From: Flavobacterium sp. FEMGT703F
GTDB taxonomy: Bacteria > Bacteroidota > Bacteroidia > Flavobacteriales > Flavobacteriaceae
Direction of reading: 5' to 3'
Assembly: GCA_002786385.1 (NCBI GenBank)
Contig: PGCN01000019.1
Location: 49,695-113,694, forward strand
Length of the DNA stretch: 64,000 nt
Shown piece after piece: positions 53,065-63,437 of the stretch. The translations under genes were made by a program, and so were the position numbers. Below the pieces are notes generated by a model that made no database searches, was not told the DNA's origin, and worked only from the letters and a program-made list of their open reading frames with translations. Position 1 is the stretch's first letter. Every line of letters begins with the position of its first letter.

Positions 53065-54789
53065 TTAGTTTCTTGGTCTTTTCTTTTTGTCGGCTTTTGG
53101 ACCTACTCTTGACATAGCACAACGGAATCCGATGTAATCTGTCGCGATATCTTGCGGAAAGTATCTTCTTTGCGCCGGATCTAACCAGTAAGCTCTGTCT
53201 CTCCAAGAACCTCCTTTGTAAACTCTTACATCATCGTTTACTAAAGTCGTTCTCTTGTTTGACTTATCATACTTTTTAATCATATTCCCTAAACTGTCGG
53301 TATCAACATTATGTTTAGGAGAATCATACATTCTTTGGTCGTCTCTTAACTTACCTTTGTCGTCTCCTTCTTCAGAACCGAACTTGAAGTATCTTGAAGA
53401 TTGTCTGTCACCATCACGATAGTTACGGTTGTCAGATTTGTCAAAATTTTGTCTTAAGTAAGTTTCTTTATCGTCAACAGGAACTTGTGCAATTTGACCA
53501 GGGAAGTTTCTTGAAACAATTTTACCGTTTGACAACGTATCGAATTGTTGTGACTCGGCTGTAACCAATTCCACTTTTCCGTCTTCACCAATCTTGTTTT
53601 TCATGTAAACGTTACCTCTGTAGTAGTTGAAGTCATTCGCTTCGTCATCTACGATAGGTCTGTAAACGTCCGCAACCCATTCAGCTACGTTACCAGCCAT
53701 ATCATACAAACCAAAGTCGTTTGGAGGATACGATTTAACTTTATTAGTGATATCAGCGCCGTCATCAGACCAACCTGCAATTCCACCGTAATCACCTTTT
53801 CCTTGTTTGAAATTAGCCAATTGATCACCTCTAACTTGTCTTTTTCCTGAACGAGTGTAAGCACCAGACCAAGGATATTTCTTCTGACCTTTATATGTAT
53901 TGTATTCTCTTTGTCCTACATCAGCTGCAGCAGCATATTCCCACTCAGCCTCGGTTGGCAATCTGTACTCCGGCAAAATCAAACCGGAAGTTCTTTGTGC
54001 ATATACGTTTTTAGGACTGTTACCTTGTGTATTGGTAGCACCGGCAGCAGGAGCAGCACTCCCTTTTTTACCTGAAGCGGCTTTCTGACCTCTTTTCAAT
54101 ACTATTTTATCGTCACCGCCCATAGCTGTTGAAGGCGAAGCCAAATAAGCTTCAGTACTGAATACTTTGTCAGCTGACGCGTCAGTTACCTTAGCATCTT
54201 TTTTCAAGTATCTTTGCTCTTCTAAGATTTTCTCGTTAACACGGTCTGTTCTCCATTTAGCAAATTCTGTCGCCTGAATCCAGTTCACCCCTACTACAGG
54301 ATATTCAGCATAAGCCGGATGTCTTAAGTAGTTGTTAGTCATCGTTTCGTTGTATCCCAAACGATTTCTCCAAACTAAAGTATCAGGAGAAGCTCCTTCA
54401 TATATGTTTTTGTAATTTTCTTGATCCGGAGGGAATACTCTTTTTAACCAATCAAGGTACTCCATATACATCATGTTGGTCACCTCAGTTTCATCCATGT
54501 AGAATGACATTACGTGCTGTTGATTTGGAGTGTTATTCCAATCGTGCATCACGTCGTCCTGAACCTTACCCATAGTAAATGTTCCACCTTCCACTAAAAC
54601 CAAACCCGGCCCGGTAGCTTGCTTCTTGAATTTGGAAGCATACTGAAAACCACCTTTCTTATCGTTGATTTTCCAACCGGTAGCTTTTGAGCCACCTTTA
54701 GAGTCAGATTTCTTACTACAACTGGTAAAACCAATCATTACCACTAGGGATAGTAATAATTTTACAGCAATAATTTTGTTTACTTTCAT
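53065..54789 (-). CDS. gldJ: Gliding motility lipoprotein GldJ
   Basis: This 574-residue protein has a lipoprotein signal with Cys24 (GFTSC). A sulfatase-modifying-factor (SUMF1/FGE) domain starts at VEGGTFTMGKVQDD and ends at VYKGGSWRDRAYWLDP...IGFRCAMSRVG, interrupted by a variable insert (about 210-260, rich in K, G and A). It lacks the catalytic cysteines expected of a true FGE. In F. johnsoniae GldJ is an outer-membrane lipoprotein needed for gliding and, through GldK, for T9SS function. The gene diverges from porU, the order also known from F. johnsoniae. Confidence 0.93.
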   Translation of the reverse strand: MKVNKIIAVKLLLSLVVMIGFTSCSKKSDSKGGSKATGWKINDKKGGFQYASKFKKQATGPGLVLVEGGTFTMGKVQDDVMHDWNNTPNQQHVMSFYMDETEVTNMMYMEYLDWLKRVFPPDQENYKNIYEGASPDTLVWRNRLGYNETMTNNYLRHPAYAEYPVVGVNWIQATEFAKWRTDRVNEKILEEQRYLKKDAKVTDASADKVFSTEAYLASPSTAMGGDDKIVLKRGQKAASGKKGSAAPAAGATNTQGNSPKNVYAQRTSGLILPEYRLPTEAEWEYAAAADVGQREYNTYKGQKKYPWSGAYTRSGKRQVRGDQLANFKQGKGDYGGIAGWSDDGADITNKVKSYPPNDFGLYDMAGNVAEWVADVYRPIVDDEANDFNYYRGNVYMKNKIGEDGKVELVTAESQQFDTLSNGKIVSRNFPGQIAQVPVDDKETYLRQNFDKSDNRNYRDGDRQSSRYFKFGSEEGDDKGKLRDDQRMYDSPKHNVDTDSLGNMIKKYDKSNKRTTLVNDDVRVYKGGSWRDRAYWLDPAQRRYFPQDIATDYIGFRCAMSRVGPKADKKKRPRN

Positions 54790-54994
54790 ATTTTTAGTAG
54801 GTAAATTTTAGTGGCGCAATATAAGAATTAACCTTTATACTGCAACAACTTTTTTAAATTAATACTAAAACACGCCCATTCCTGCGAGTTTCATATACAA
54901 CGCAAAAATAATAGTTTTATTGTATTTTGACTGAAAAAAAATATTTTTTTCCTTTTTAATACAATTTTGCTGAAATTTGCGTTTATTGTATACT

Positions 54995-57900
54995 ATGAAA
55001 AAGATTATTACCGTACTACTTTTGTTAACTGCTTATCTAGGCAACTCTCAAGAGCAGGGAAATATCGTGTTGAACTGGACTGAAAAAAGAGCTTTCTCCT
55101 ACGGAGATTACAACTTCACTATACCACAATTTAACCCAGACAATTTTGTCTACGACAACTACAACCAAACCTTAGTTTTTAATTTCAGAGTAAAAGTCGG
55201 CTATACCGTTTCAGAAAATAGTTTACAACTCAACAACCTCATTTTCGAACCTATAAGCGAATCACAATTAGGAGATTTAAATACCAAAAACATACCTAAC
55301 AGCTTCAAATACACGATTAAAAACAGTAAAGCACGCGACATCAACTTTGCTCAAATCAGCATCTCTCCTATAGTAAAAGAAGGTAACTCTTATAAAAAAT
55401 TAATTTCTTTTAACTACACTTTACAAAACAACAGTACCAATCGCAACGCCGCAACCTTTAATAATGTTAACAGCATTGACAATTCGGTTTTAGGAACAGG
55501 AAATTGGTATCGTTTTTACATTCAGAAATCCGGGGTTTACAAAATCAGCAAAAGCTTTCTTCAAAGTCTGGGCATGGAAACCAACGTTGACCCTAGGAGG
55601 ATTAAAATTTACGGTCATGGCGGCAGAATGGCTCCACTTTTAAACGGCACTGCTTATCCGATGGACATTGAAGAGAATGCGATTCATTTTGCAGGAGAAA
55701 GTGATGGCTCATTTGACAGTCAAGACTACATCCTTTTTTATGCCGAAGGATTAGACAATTGGAATGAAGAAAACAAAACCCATCTGAATTTGTACGCCAA
55801 CAAAGCCTATTATTATGTAACTGCCTCTGGTGATACTGGAAAAAGAATAACCGATTTCGTTCAGCCCACAGCAAATGCCAATACTGTAATTACCAATTTT
55901 GACGACTATCAATTCCATGAAATTGACGATGTAAACATTGCTAAATTAGGAAGAGTTTGGTTTGGAGAACAATTCGGCATCGACAACGAACAAGAATTCG
56001 ACTTTACATTTCCAAATCTGGTAACAAGCAGCCCAATTGCAGTAAAAACGCACGTAGCCGCTTCCGCTTTCAACCAAACGAGTTTCAAAATCGAAGCCAA
56101 CAACCAATTGGTAGGCAATATGGGGATTAACGCGTTAAGTACTAATAGTGGTTGGGAAGCTTACGATAACACTTTAGAAAACAACGTGAATGTAACCGGC
56201 GAAGATGTCACTATTAAAGTCACTTATGATAATGGTGGTGTTCCCAGCGCCAAAGGTTATTTGGACTATATCGCCATAAAAGCCAAAAGAAACCTCTCCG
56301 GCATCGGAAAGCAATTTCGTTTCCAATTGGATCAAGCACCATTTTTATCCGGTGTAGGCGAATACCAAATCAGCAATGCCACCGACATTATTCAAGTTTG
56401 GGACATTACCGATATTTACAATGTAACCAAAGTAAATAATGACAATCAAAGCATTTTATCATTCAAAGCCAATTTAGGCGAAACACGAAAATACATAGCA
56501 GTTGACAATTCCGATTTCTTATCGCCTATGAAAGAATCGAAGTCGAAAGTAGACAACCAAAACTTAAAAGGAACTATTTTTACTAATGCGCAAGGGCAAT
56601 TTCAAGATATTGATTATCTGATTATCACCCCGAAATTCCTGAACACCCAAGCCGAAAAACTGGCCAACTTCCATAGAAATTACGCTAACTTAAACGTGAA
56701 AGTAGTCAACTTGGAAAACATTTATCAAGAATTCTCTTCCGGCAAACAAGACATAGCCGCGATTAGAAATTTTGTCAAATATGTTTACTTCAACGCCTCC
56801 GATGCAAGCAAAAGAGTAAAATACCTCAATATTTTCGGCGATGGTTCTTACGATTTCAAAGACCGAGTAGCCAACAACACCAATATTGTTCCTATTTACC
56901 ATGCGCTAAACAGTTACACCGAAACGGAATCTTCTTTTTCCTCTGACGATTTTTATGTTTGTATGGATGCCGATGAAGGCAACACCAACTTTTTCTTTGA
57001 CGGAATGGACATAGCCGTAGGAAGAATGATTGTAAGCACGACTCAACAAGCCGAAGAAATGGTCAATAAAGTAATAGAATACCACGACATCCAATCGTAT
57101 GGCAGTTGGCGGAATAATTATGTGGCTATTGCCGACGACTCCGACAAAACAGCGGACATTACGTTACAAACCAAACAAAACAATTTGACCGACGCTATTG
57201 TTACTGAAAAACCTTTTATCAACTTTAAGAAAATTTTACTCGACTCCTACCAACAAGAAACTTCTGCCGGAGGAAAACGCTATCCAAAGGCCCGAGAGGA
57301 AATTTTTGCTGCTTTTGAAAAAGGCGCTTTGGTCTTCAATTACCTCGGACACGGTGGTGAAGACGGTCTTTCCGGCGAGAGAATTTGGGAAAAATCAGAT
57401 GGCGAAAACCTGCTGAATCGATACAAATACCCTTTATTTATTACGATTACCTGTGATTTTTCTCGTTTCGACAATCCGTACCGACCAACCGCAGGCGAAT
57501 ACACTTATTGGAATCCTCGCGGCGGTGCAATTTCCATGATTACAACGGTACGCTCTATTGGCCAAATCCCGGCTGAAATTTTCAACGACCGAATCGCGAA
57601 ATACCTCTTTGCTTACGGCAGCAACGAATATACTTCCATCGCCGAAGCCCTGCGATTGGCGAAAAACGAAAATCCGAACACCGCAACCAATGTCGTCTTC
57701 TATTTAGGTGATCCGGCTTTGATGCTCGCTATACCAAAACCAAAAGTAGTATTAACCAAAGTAAATGATATGCCGATTACCGGTCCGATAGATGATTTTC
57801 AATCGTTAGCTTATGTTAAAATTGCCGGAGAAGTTTTGGATGAGAATAACAATTTACTACCAACATACAATGGCGAATTATCGGTGAATATTTTCGACAA

Positions 57901-58822
57901 AAATGTAACCCGAGCCACCTTAAATAACGATGGAAATAGTCCGCCAATCAATTTTACCAACTTGGGAGAAACCATCTTCAGAGGCAATGCTTCTGTCACC
58001 GGTGGTCGATTCGAATTTGGCTTTGTGGTTCCGAGAGACATCAGAATACCTGTCGGCAATGGTAAAATCAGTTTTTACACCAAGCGAAATCAAATTTTAT
58101 TGGACAAAACGGGTTACAACACCGACATCAAAATTGGCGGAATCAATCCGAACGCCACAGCCGACAATGTTGGTCCAAGAGTACGATTGTATATGAATGA
58201 CGAAACTTTTGTCAATGGCGGCATCACCAATGAATCTCCTTTCTTATTGGCTTTATTAGAAGATGAAAACGGAATCAACACAGCGAGCGGCATTGGCCAT
58301 GACATCATTGGGATTTTAGACGGAGACGAAAGCAAACCGTACATCATGAACGATTATTACGAAACCGAACTCGACGATTATACCAAAGGAAGAGTTTATT
58401 TTCCGTATAGAAACTTAGCCCCCGGATTACACACCATCACTTTTAAAGCTTGGGACGTATACAACAACCCTATCTCTGCCGAAATTCAGTTTGTGGTTAT
58501 GGGAGACGAAACCATAACATTGGACAATGTTTTGAATTATCCTAACCCGTTTGTAAATTACACCGAATTTTGGTTTTCACACAACAGACCATTCGAACCT
58601 TTGGAAGTACAAGTTCAAGTGATGACCATAACCGGTAAAATTGTATGGACCAAAAACCAAACCGTAACCACTGATGGCTTTTTATCTCGTGAAATTACTT
58701 GGGATGGCAAAGACGACTTTGGTGACCGAATAGGAAAAGGCGTTTACATCTACAAGCTCACTGTAAAATCCACTTTAACGAATAAAAAAGCAGAAAAGAT
58801 AGAAAAACTTGTAATCCTTTAG
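54995..58822 (+). CDS. porU: T9SS C-terminal signal peptidase (sortase) PorU
   Basis: This 1275-residue gingipain-like C25 protease has a signal peptide (MKKIITVLLLLTAYLGNS), which is why the ATG at 54995 is preferred over the upstream open frame. The catalytic dyad is His786 (YLGHGGEDG) and Cys820 (TITCDFSRF). A beta-rich N-domain precedes it, and a C-terminal domain with NYPNPFVNYTEFWFSH and GKGVYIYKLTVKS resembles a sorting domain. PorU cuts off the sorting signal of T9SS cargo at the cell surface and attaches them to lipid. It is followed by porV after 37 bases. Confidence 0.95.
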   Translation: MKKIITVLLLLTAYLGNSQEQGNIVLNWTEKRAFSYGDYNFTIPQFNPDNFVYDNYNQTLVFNFRVKVGYTVSENSLQLNNLIFEPISESQLGDLNTKNIPNSFKYTIKNSKARDINFAQISISPIVKEGNSYKKLISFNYTLQNNSTNRNAATFNNVNSIDNSVLGTGNWYRFYIQKSGVYKISKSFLQSLGMETNVDPRRIKIYGHGGRMAPLLNGTAYPMDIEENAIHFAGESDGSFDSQDYILFYAEGLDNWNEENKTHLNLYANKAYYYVTASGDTGKRITDFVQPTANANTVITNFDDYQFHEIDDVNIAKLGRVWFGEQFGIDNEQEFDFTFPNLVTSSPIAVKTHVAASAFNQTSFKIEANNQLVGNMGINALSTNSGWEAYDNTLENNVNVTGEDVTIKVTYDNGGVPSAKGYLDYIAIKAKRNLSGIGKQFRFQLDQAPFLSGVGEYQISNATDIIQVWDITDIYNVTKVNNDNQSILSFKANLGETRKYIAVDNSDFLSPMKESKSKVDNQNLKGTIFTNAQGQFQDIDYLIITPKFLNTQAEKLANFHRNYANLNVKVVNLENIYQEFSSGKQDIAAIRNFVKYVYFNASDASKRVKYLNIFGDGSYDFKDRVANNTNIVPIYHALNSYTETESSFSSDDFYVCMDADEGNTNFFFDGMDIAVGRMIVSTTQQAEEMVNKVIEYHDIQSYGSWRNNYVAIADDSDKTADITLQTKQNNLTDAIVTEKPFINFKKILLDSYQQETSAGGKRYPKAREEIFAAFEKGALVFNYLGHGGEDGLSGERIWEKSDGENLLNRYKYPLFITITCDFSRFDNPYRPTAGEYTYWNPRGGAISMITTVRSIGQIPAEIFNDRIAKYLFAYGSNEYTSIAEALRLAKNENPNTATNVVFYLGDPALMLAIPKPKVVLTKVNDMPITGPIDDFQSLAYVKIAGEVLDENNNLLPTYNGELSVNIFDKNVTRATLNNDGNSPPINFTNLGETIFRGNASVTGGRFEFGFVVPRDIRIPVGNGKISFYTKRNQILLDKTGYNTDIKIGGINPNATADNVGPRVRLYMNDETFVNGGITNESPFLLALLEDENGINTASGIGHDIIGILDGDESKPYIMNDYYETELDDYTKGRVYFPYRNLAPGLHTITFKAWDVYNNPISAEIQFVVMGDETITLDNVLNYPNPFVNYTEFWFSHNRPFEPLEVQVQVMTITGKIVWTKNQTVTTDGFLSREITWDGKDDFGDRIGKGVYIYKLTVKSTLTNKKAEKIEKLVIL

Positions 58823-58859
58823 GAAAATATTATATTTGTTAACTTTTATTATACCGAAG

Positions 58860-60056
58860 ATGAAAAAAATTGCGCTACTACTTCTAATCACAACCACTAT
58901 ATCTTTTGTAAATGCCCAACAAGACAGCCGCGTCATTACAACCGGTGTTCCGTTTCTTTTAGTAGCTGCTGATGCACGTGCTGCCGGTTTAGCTGACCAA
59001 GGTGTAGCTACTTCCGCAGATGCTTTTTCTCAACAATGGAATCCGGCTAAATATGCTTTCGCCACAGACGGACAAGGATTTACCGCAAGTTACACTCCTT
59101 ACCTGACAGATTTAGTAAATGACATCTCTTTAGGCCAAGCTACTTATTACAAACGTTTCGGAGCTGATGGCCGTAGTGCCTTTGCGGTGAGTTTGCGTTA
59201 TTTTGGATTGGGGGAAATAGAACTCAGACAAAACGCAGATGATCCGGCTCAAATTGTAAAACCCAATGAGTTGGCCTTGGATGGTTCTTACTCCCTAAAA
59301 TTGAGTGAAAAATTCTCAATGGCAGTAGCAGGTAGATACATTCGTTCGGCCCTAAGAATTCCTACCGGTGAAGGCGATGCCAAACCGGCCAGCACTTTTG
59401 CAGTAGACATTGCCGGTTTTTACCAAGGTGAAGAAACCGCTTTAGCCGATTTTAATGGTAGATTGCGTTTAGGATTCAACTTCCAAAACTTAGGTCCAAA
59501 AATCAACTACGATGCGGGAGCATCCGACGATAACAGTGCTAACTTCTTACCGGCCAACATGAGATTAGGCGGCGGATACGATTTTATCTTCGACGATTAC
59601 AACAAAGTATCCGTAAGTGTTGAATTGGCAAAACTTTTGGTACCAACACCACAAAGTGCCGACTTAGATGGAGACGGCCTAATCACCACTCAAGAAGAAA
59701 TCGATTTAAGAGACGCTAACAATGCAGCCTATAATAAAGTAAACTGGGTTTCCGGTATTTTCAAATCGTTCAACGATGCACCGGGCGGATTCAGTGAAGA
59801 ATTAAAAGAGTTCACTTATTCGGTTGGAGCGGAATATTTATATCAAGATTCCTTTGCCATGCGTTTAGGCTACTTTAATGAAAGTCCGGAAAAAGGAGCC
59901 AGAAGATTTTTCTCTTTAGGCGCAGGATTCAAATACAACGTAGTTAAAGTAGATGTTTCATACTTGTTCTCTGCTTCAAAAGTTAAAAACCCGTTAGAAA
60001 ACACCCTTCGTTTCTCGTTAACGTTTAACTTTGGTGATAAATACGAAGAATATTAG
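58860..60056 (+). CDS. porV: T9SS outer membrane shuttle protein PorV (LptO)
   Basis: This 398-residue outer-membrane beta-barrel of the FadL/PorV type has a signal peptide (MKKIALLLLITTTISFVNAQ). The ATG at 58860 is preferred because the extra upstream residues are not signal-like. It starts with RVITTGVPFLLVAADARAAGLAD, the conserved N-terminus, and ends in a barrel strand (LRFSLTFNFGDKYEEY). PorV binds T9SS cargo at the translocon and delivers it to PorU. It is co-transcribed with porU and followed by a terminator. Confidence 0.95.
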   Translation: MKKIALLLLITTTISFVNAQQDSRVITTGVPFLLVAADARAAGLADQGVATSADAFSQQWNPAKYAFATDGQGFTASYTPYLTDLVNDISLGQATYYKRFGADGRSAFAVSLRYFGLGEIELRQNADDPAQIVKPNELALDGSYSLKLSEKFSMAVAGRYIRSALRIPTGEGDAKPASTFAVDIAGFYQGEETALADFNGRLRLGFNFQNLGPKINYDAGASDDNSANFLPANMRLGGGYDFIFDDYNKVSVSVELAKLLVPTPQSADLDGDGLITTQEEIDLRDANNAAYNKVNWVSGIFKSFNDAPGGFSEELKEFTYSVGAEYLYQDSFAMRLGYFNESPEKGARRFFSLGAGFKYNVVKVDVSYLFSASKVKNPLENTLRFSLTFNFGDKYEEY

Positions 60057-60080
60057 TAGATAAACAATCATAAATACAAC

Positions 60081-60114
60081 ATCCAAATTTCAATTGAAAT
60101 TTGGATTTTTTTTC
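60081..60114 (+). terminator. Terminator after porV
   Basis: A palindromic stem (ATCCAAATTTCA / TGAAATTTGGAT) is followed by eight Ts. It lies about 25 bases beyond the porV stop codon. Confidence 0.85.
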
Positions 60115-60140
60115 CTCAATAGTGAAATAAATTCTTTAGA

Positions 60141-60623
60141 ATGCAACAAATAAACATCAACATCTCCTTCACGGTTTTCGAATCAGCAAATGAATTACCG
60201 CAAGACATTCAAGCGTTAATGGAACAAGCCGTAGCCATCCGAAAAAAAGCCTATGCGCCTTATTCTAAATTCAGAGTTGGCGCCGCTTTACTCTTAGATA
60301 ACGGTCAAATTGTTTTAGGTTCCAACCAAGAAAACGCGGCCTATCCTTCCGGACTCTGCGCTGAGAGGGTTGCCATATTCCAATCGGGGGCCATTTATCC
60401 AGAAGCTAAAATTTTAAAAATGGCCATCTCGGCTGCTTCTGATACCAATGAAACTAAATCACCCATTCCACCTTGCGGCGCTTGCAGACAATCCATTTAT
60501 GAGTACGAGTTCAAGCAAGATACCGATATTGAGATTTACTTTATGGGAGAAAGCGGAACCATTTACAAATCGGATTCGATTAAAAATTTACTACCCTTAA
60601 GTTTCGATAAAAACTTCTTGTAA
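60141..60623 (+). CDS. cdd: Cytidine deaminase
   Basis: This 160-residue enzyme has the zinc ligand Cys73 and catalytic Glu75 in GLCAERVAIF, and the other two zinc cysteines C112 and C115 in PPCGACRQ. It converts cytidine to uridine in pyrimidine salvage. The N-terminal 20 residues are longer than in the tetrameric E. coli-unlike class, but the core is complete. It stands between porV and pdhA with a terminator before it. Confidence 0.95.
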   Translation: MQQININISFTVFESANELPQDIQALMEQAVAIRKKAYAPYSKFRVGAALLLDNGQIVLGSNQENAAYPSGLCAERVAIFQSGAIYPEAKILKMAISAASDTNETKSPIPPCGACRQSIYEYEFKQDTDIEIYFMGESGTIYKSDSIKNLLPLSFDKNFL

Positions 60624-60671
60624 CAAACAAAAATTACTGCTTTTAAATTTTACTTCTTACGGGGAATGTTT

Positions 60672-60679
60672 TACTTTTG
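60672..60679 (+). promoter_or_regulatory. Likely -7 box of pdhA-pdhC
   Basis: TACTTTTG matches TAnnTTTG, 80 bases before the pdhA start. No clear TTG is found at the usual distance. The leader shows no obvious stem-loop. Confidence 0.45.
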
Positions 60680-60759
60680 CCTTTCGCAAATTTGTGTGTG
60701 AGTGAACTATTTTGCGTTGAATAAAATAAAAACTTAAATAACACTTTAGAAAAGTAAAA

Positions 60760-61758
60760 ATGAAAGAAGTAACCAGAGAAGTTTATTTAAAATGGTATGA
60801 AGACATGCTGTTTTGGAGAAAGTTTGAAGACAAACTTGCCGCACTATATATTCAACAAAAAGTTAGAGGATTTCTTCACTTATATAACGGACAAGAAGCC
60901 GTATTAGCAGGTGCACTCCATGCAATGGATTTATCCAAAGACAAAATGATTACCGCTTATCGTAATCATGTTCAACCTATCGGAATGGGTGTTGATCCCA
61001 AAAAAGTAATGGCTGAACTTTTAGGAAAAGTTACCGGAACATCCAAAGGGATGGGCGGTTCTATGCACATCTTTTCCAAAGAACACGGATTTTACGGAGG
61101 TCATGGTATCGTAGGAGCACAAATTCCTGTAGGTGCCGGAATGGCTTTTGCCGACAAATACTTCAACACCGGTGGTGTTACCCTAACCTATTTCGGTGAC
61201 GGTGCTGCGCGTCAAGGTTCATTACACGAAGCTTTCAACATGGCCATGTTATGGAAATTACCGGTTGTTTTCATCTGTGAAAATAACGGATACGCCATGG
61301 GAACTTCGGTAGAAAGAACAGCCAATCATACCGATGTTTGGAAATTAGGTTTAGGCTATGAAATGCCATGCGGACCGGTTGATGGTATGAACCCAATCAA
61401 AGTAGCCGAAGCCATGCACGAAGCTATCGAAAGAGCTCGTCGCGGAGACGGACCAACTTTCTTGGAAATGAAAACGTACCGTTACAGAGGTCACTCAATG
61501 TCAGATGCGCAATTGTACCGCTCTAAAGAAGAGGTAGAAGAATACAAAAAAATCGACCCTATCACTCAAGTGTTAGACATCATCAAAGAGAAAAAATACG
61601 CTACTGATGAAGAAATTGAAGTGATTGATGAAAGAGTAAAAGATTTAGTAGAAGAATGTGCTACATTCGCCGAAGAATCTCCTTTCCCGGATGCACAACA
61701 ATTGTATGATGTAGTATACGAACAAGAAAATTATCCTTTCATTCCTCACAGACTATAA
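60760..61758 (+). CDS. pdhA: Pyruvate dehydrogenase E1 component, alpha subunit
   Basis: This 332-residue protein has the thiamine diphosphate motif starting GDGAARQG (146-153) and ending ENNGYAMG (174-181). The phosphorylation-loop equivalent TYRYRGHSMSD is present. It works with a separate beta subunit, which is not in this window. The E2 gene follows after 2 bases, so the two are translated from one mRNA. Confidence 0.95.
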   Translation: MKEVTREVYLKWYEDMLFWRKFEDKLAALYIQQKVRGFLHLYNGQEAVLAGALHAMDLSKDKMITAYRNHVQPIGMGVDPKKVMAELLGKVTGTSKGMGGSMHIFSKEHGFYGGHGIVGAQIPVGAGMAFADKYFNTGGVTLTYFGDGAARQGSLHEAFNMAMLWKLPVVFICENNGYAMGTSVERTANHTDVWKLGLGYEMPCGPVDGMNPIKVAEAMHEAIERARRGDGPTFLEMKTYRYRGHSMSDAQLYRSKEEVEEYKKIDPITQVLDIIKEKKYATDEEIEVIDERVKDLVEECATFAEESPFPDAQQLYDVVYEQENYPFIPHRL

Positions 61759-61760
61759 TT

Positions 61761-63380
61761 ATGGCAACAAAAATCACTATGCCGCGTCTAAGCGACACGA
61801 TGACGGAAGGAACCGTAGCTACTTGGTTAAAAAAAGTGGGCGACAAAGTTTCTGAAGGAGATATTTTAGCAGAAATTGAAACTGATAAAGCCACTATGGA
61901 GTTTGAAGCTTTTACAGCCGGAACTCTTTTACATATCGGAATTAATGAAGGAGAAACAGCTCCGGTAGATTCGCTTTTGGCCATCATTGGTAAGGAAGGC
62001 GAAGACATTTCGGGCTTACTTTCCGGCGATAATGCCCCAGGGGTAGTTGCTGAAACAAAAGCTGAAACTCCGACCCAAGCTGAAACCCAACCGACAACTA
62101 CTTTACCGAAAGGTGTTACTGTAGTAACCATGCCACGATTGAGTGATACTATGACCGAAGGAACGGTAGCCACTTGGTTAAAAAAAGTTGGCGATAATAT
62201 TAAAGAAGGTGATATACTGGCTGAAATCGAAACAGACAAAGCTACTATGGAGTTCGAATCTTTCAACGCCGGAACGTTGTTGTTTATTGGTATTCAAGAA
62301 GGACAATCTGCTCCCGTTGACAGCGTTTTAGCGATTATTGGCCCTGCGGGGACTGATATTACGGGTGTTGCTGAAAACTTTACAAAAGGTGGTTCTTCAG
62401 CAGCTCCGGTTGTTACAGAAGCAACTCCTGCTCCGACTGCAGTAACTACTACAACTTCAGAAACAACAAACAGCGGAAGAATTTTTGCTTCTCCTTTGGC
62501 CAAACAAATCGCCAAAGACAAAGGCATCAACTTAGCCCAAGTAAAAGGCACCGGAGAAAACGGTCGTATTACCAAAAGCGATGTTGAGAATTTTAACCCA
62601 ACAGCAACTTCAATCCCTGTAGTCGCTTCTGCTCCGGCAGCAAGTACCCCAGAAACTGTATCAGCTCCTGCTGTAAAAACATTTGTTCCTGCCGGTGAAA
62701 AATTCTCTGAAGAAATCAAGAACTCACAAATGCGTAAAACTATTGCGCGTCGTTTGGCAGAATCAAAATTCACTGCACCGCATTACTACTTAACTATTGA
62801 AGTAAGTATGGATGAAGCAATCAAATCCCGTGCTGTTATCAACACCGTTCCGGATACTAAAGTATCATTTAACGATATGGTAGTTAAAGCTTGTGCTATG
62901 GCTTTAAAAAAACATCCGCAAGTTAATTCGCAGTGGAGAGAAGATGCCATGATTATCAATCACCATGTAAATATAGGAGTAGCTGTAGCCGTTGAAGACG
63001 GATTAGTAGTACCGGTACTAAATTTTACCGATCAAATGACTTTATCTCAAATCGGTGCTGCAGTTAAAGACTTAGCCGGAAAAGCCAAAAACAAAAAGCT
63101 AAGCCCGGCCGAAATGGAAGGAAGCACTTTTACTGTTTCTAACCTGGGAATGTTTGGCATCCAATCGTTTACTTCTATCATTAACCAACCGAATTCAGCT
63201 ATCCTTTCAGTAGGAGCTATCGAAGAAAAACCGGTTGTTAAAAGCGGTCAAATCGTAGTAGGCAATACAATGACTTTAACGCTAGCCTGCGACCACAGAA
63301 CAGTTGACGGAGCTACAGGAGCACAATTCTTGCAAACATTAAGAATTTATCTTGAAAATCCCGTTACTATGTTAGCTTAA
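61761..63380 (+). CDS. pdhC: Pyruvate dehydrogenase E2, dihydrolipoamide acetyltransferase
   Basis: This 539-residue E2 protein has two lipoyl domains with lipoyl lysines K43 and K160 (both in IETDKATMEFE). A linker rich in A, P and T precedes a peripheral subunit-binding domain (IFASPLAKQIAKDKG, about 240-280). The catalytic domain ends in DHRTVDGATGAQFL. The two lipoyl domains are near-copies, also in DNA (61779-61900 vs 62133-62260), consistent with an internal duplication. It is followed by a terminator. E1 beta and E3 are not encoded nearby. Confidence 0.95.
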   Translation: MATKITMPRLSDTMTEGTVATWLKKVGDKVSEGDILAEIETDKATMEFEAFTAGTLLHIGINEGETAPVDSLLAIIGKEGEDISGLLSGDNAPGVVAETKAETPTQAETQPTTTLPKGVTVVTMPRLSDTMTEGTVATWLKKVGDNIKEGDILAEIETDKATMEFESFNAGTLLFIGIQEGQSAPVDSVLAIIGPAGTDITGVAENFTKGGSSAAPVVTEATPAPTAVTTTTSETTNSGRIFASPLAKQIAKDKGINLAQVKGTGENGRITKSDVENFNPTATSIPVVASAPAASTPETVSAPAVKTFVPAGEKFSEEIKNSQMRKTIARRLAESKFTAPHYYLTIEVSMDEAIKSRAVINTVPDTKVSFNDMVVKACAMALKKHPQVNSQWREDAMIINHHVNIGVAVAVEDGLVVPVLNFTDQMTLSQIGAAVKDLAGKAKNKKLSPAEMEGSTFTVSNLGMFGIQSFTSIINQPNSAILSVGAIEEKPVVKSGQIVVGNTMTLTLACDHRTVDGATGAQFLQTLRIYLENPVTMLA

Positions 63381-63405
63381 CAAAAAGCTTTAAATAAGTC
63401 AACAA

Positions 63406-63431
63406 AACCCGCTCCAATGAGCGGGTTTTTT
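63406..63431 (+). terminator. Terminator after pdhC
   Basis: The stem AACCCGCTC / GAGCGGGTT is followed by six Ts, 26 bases beyond the pdhC stop codon. Confidence 0.85.
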
Positions 63432-63437
63432 ATTAGA

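Noticed and set aside
61739..62773. Antisense open frames of 175 and 159 codons opposite pdhC
   Set aside because: They mirror the two duplicated lipoyl domains and the A/P/T linker and have low-complexity products.
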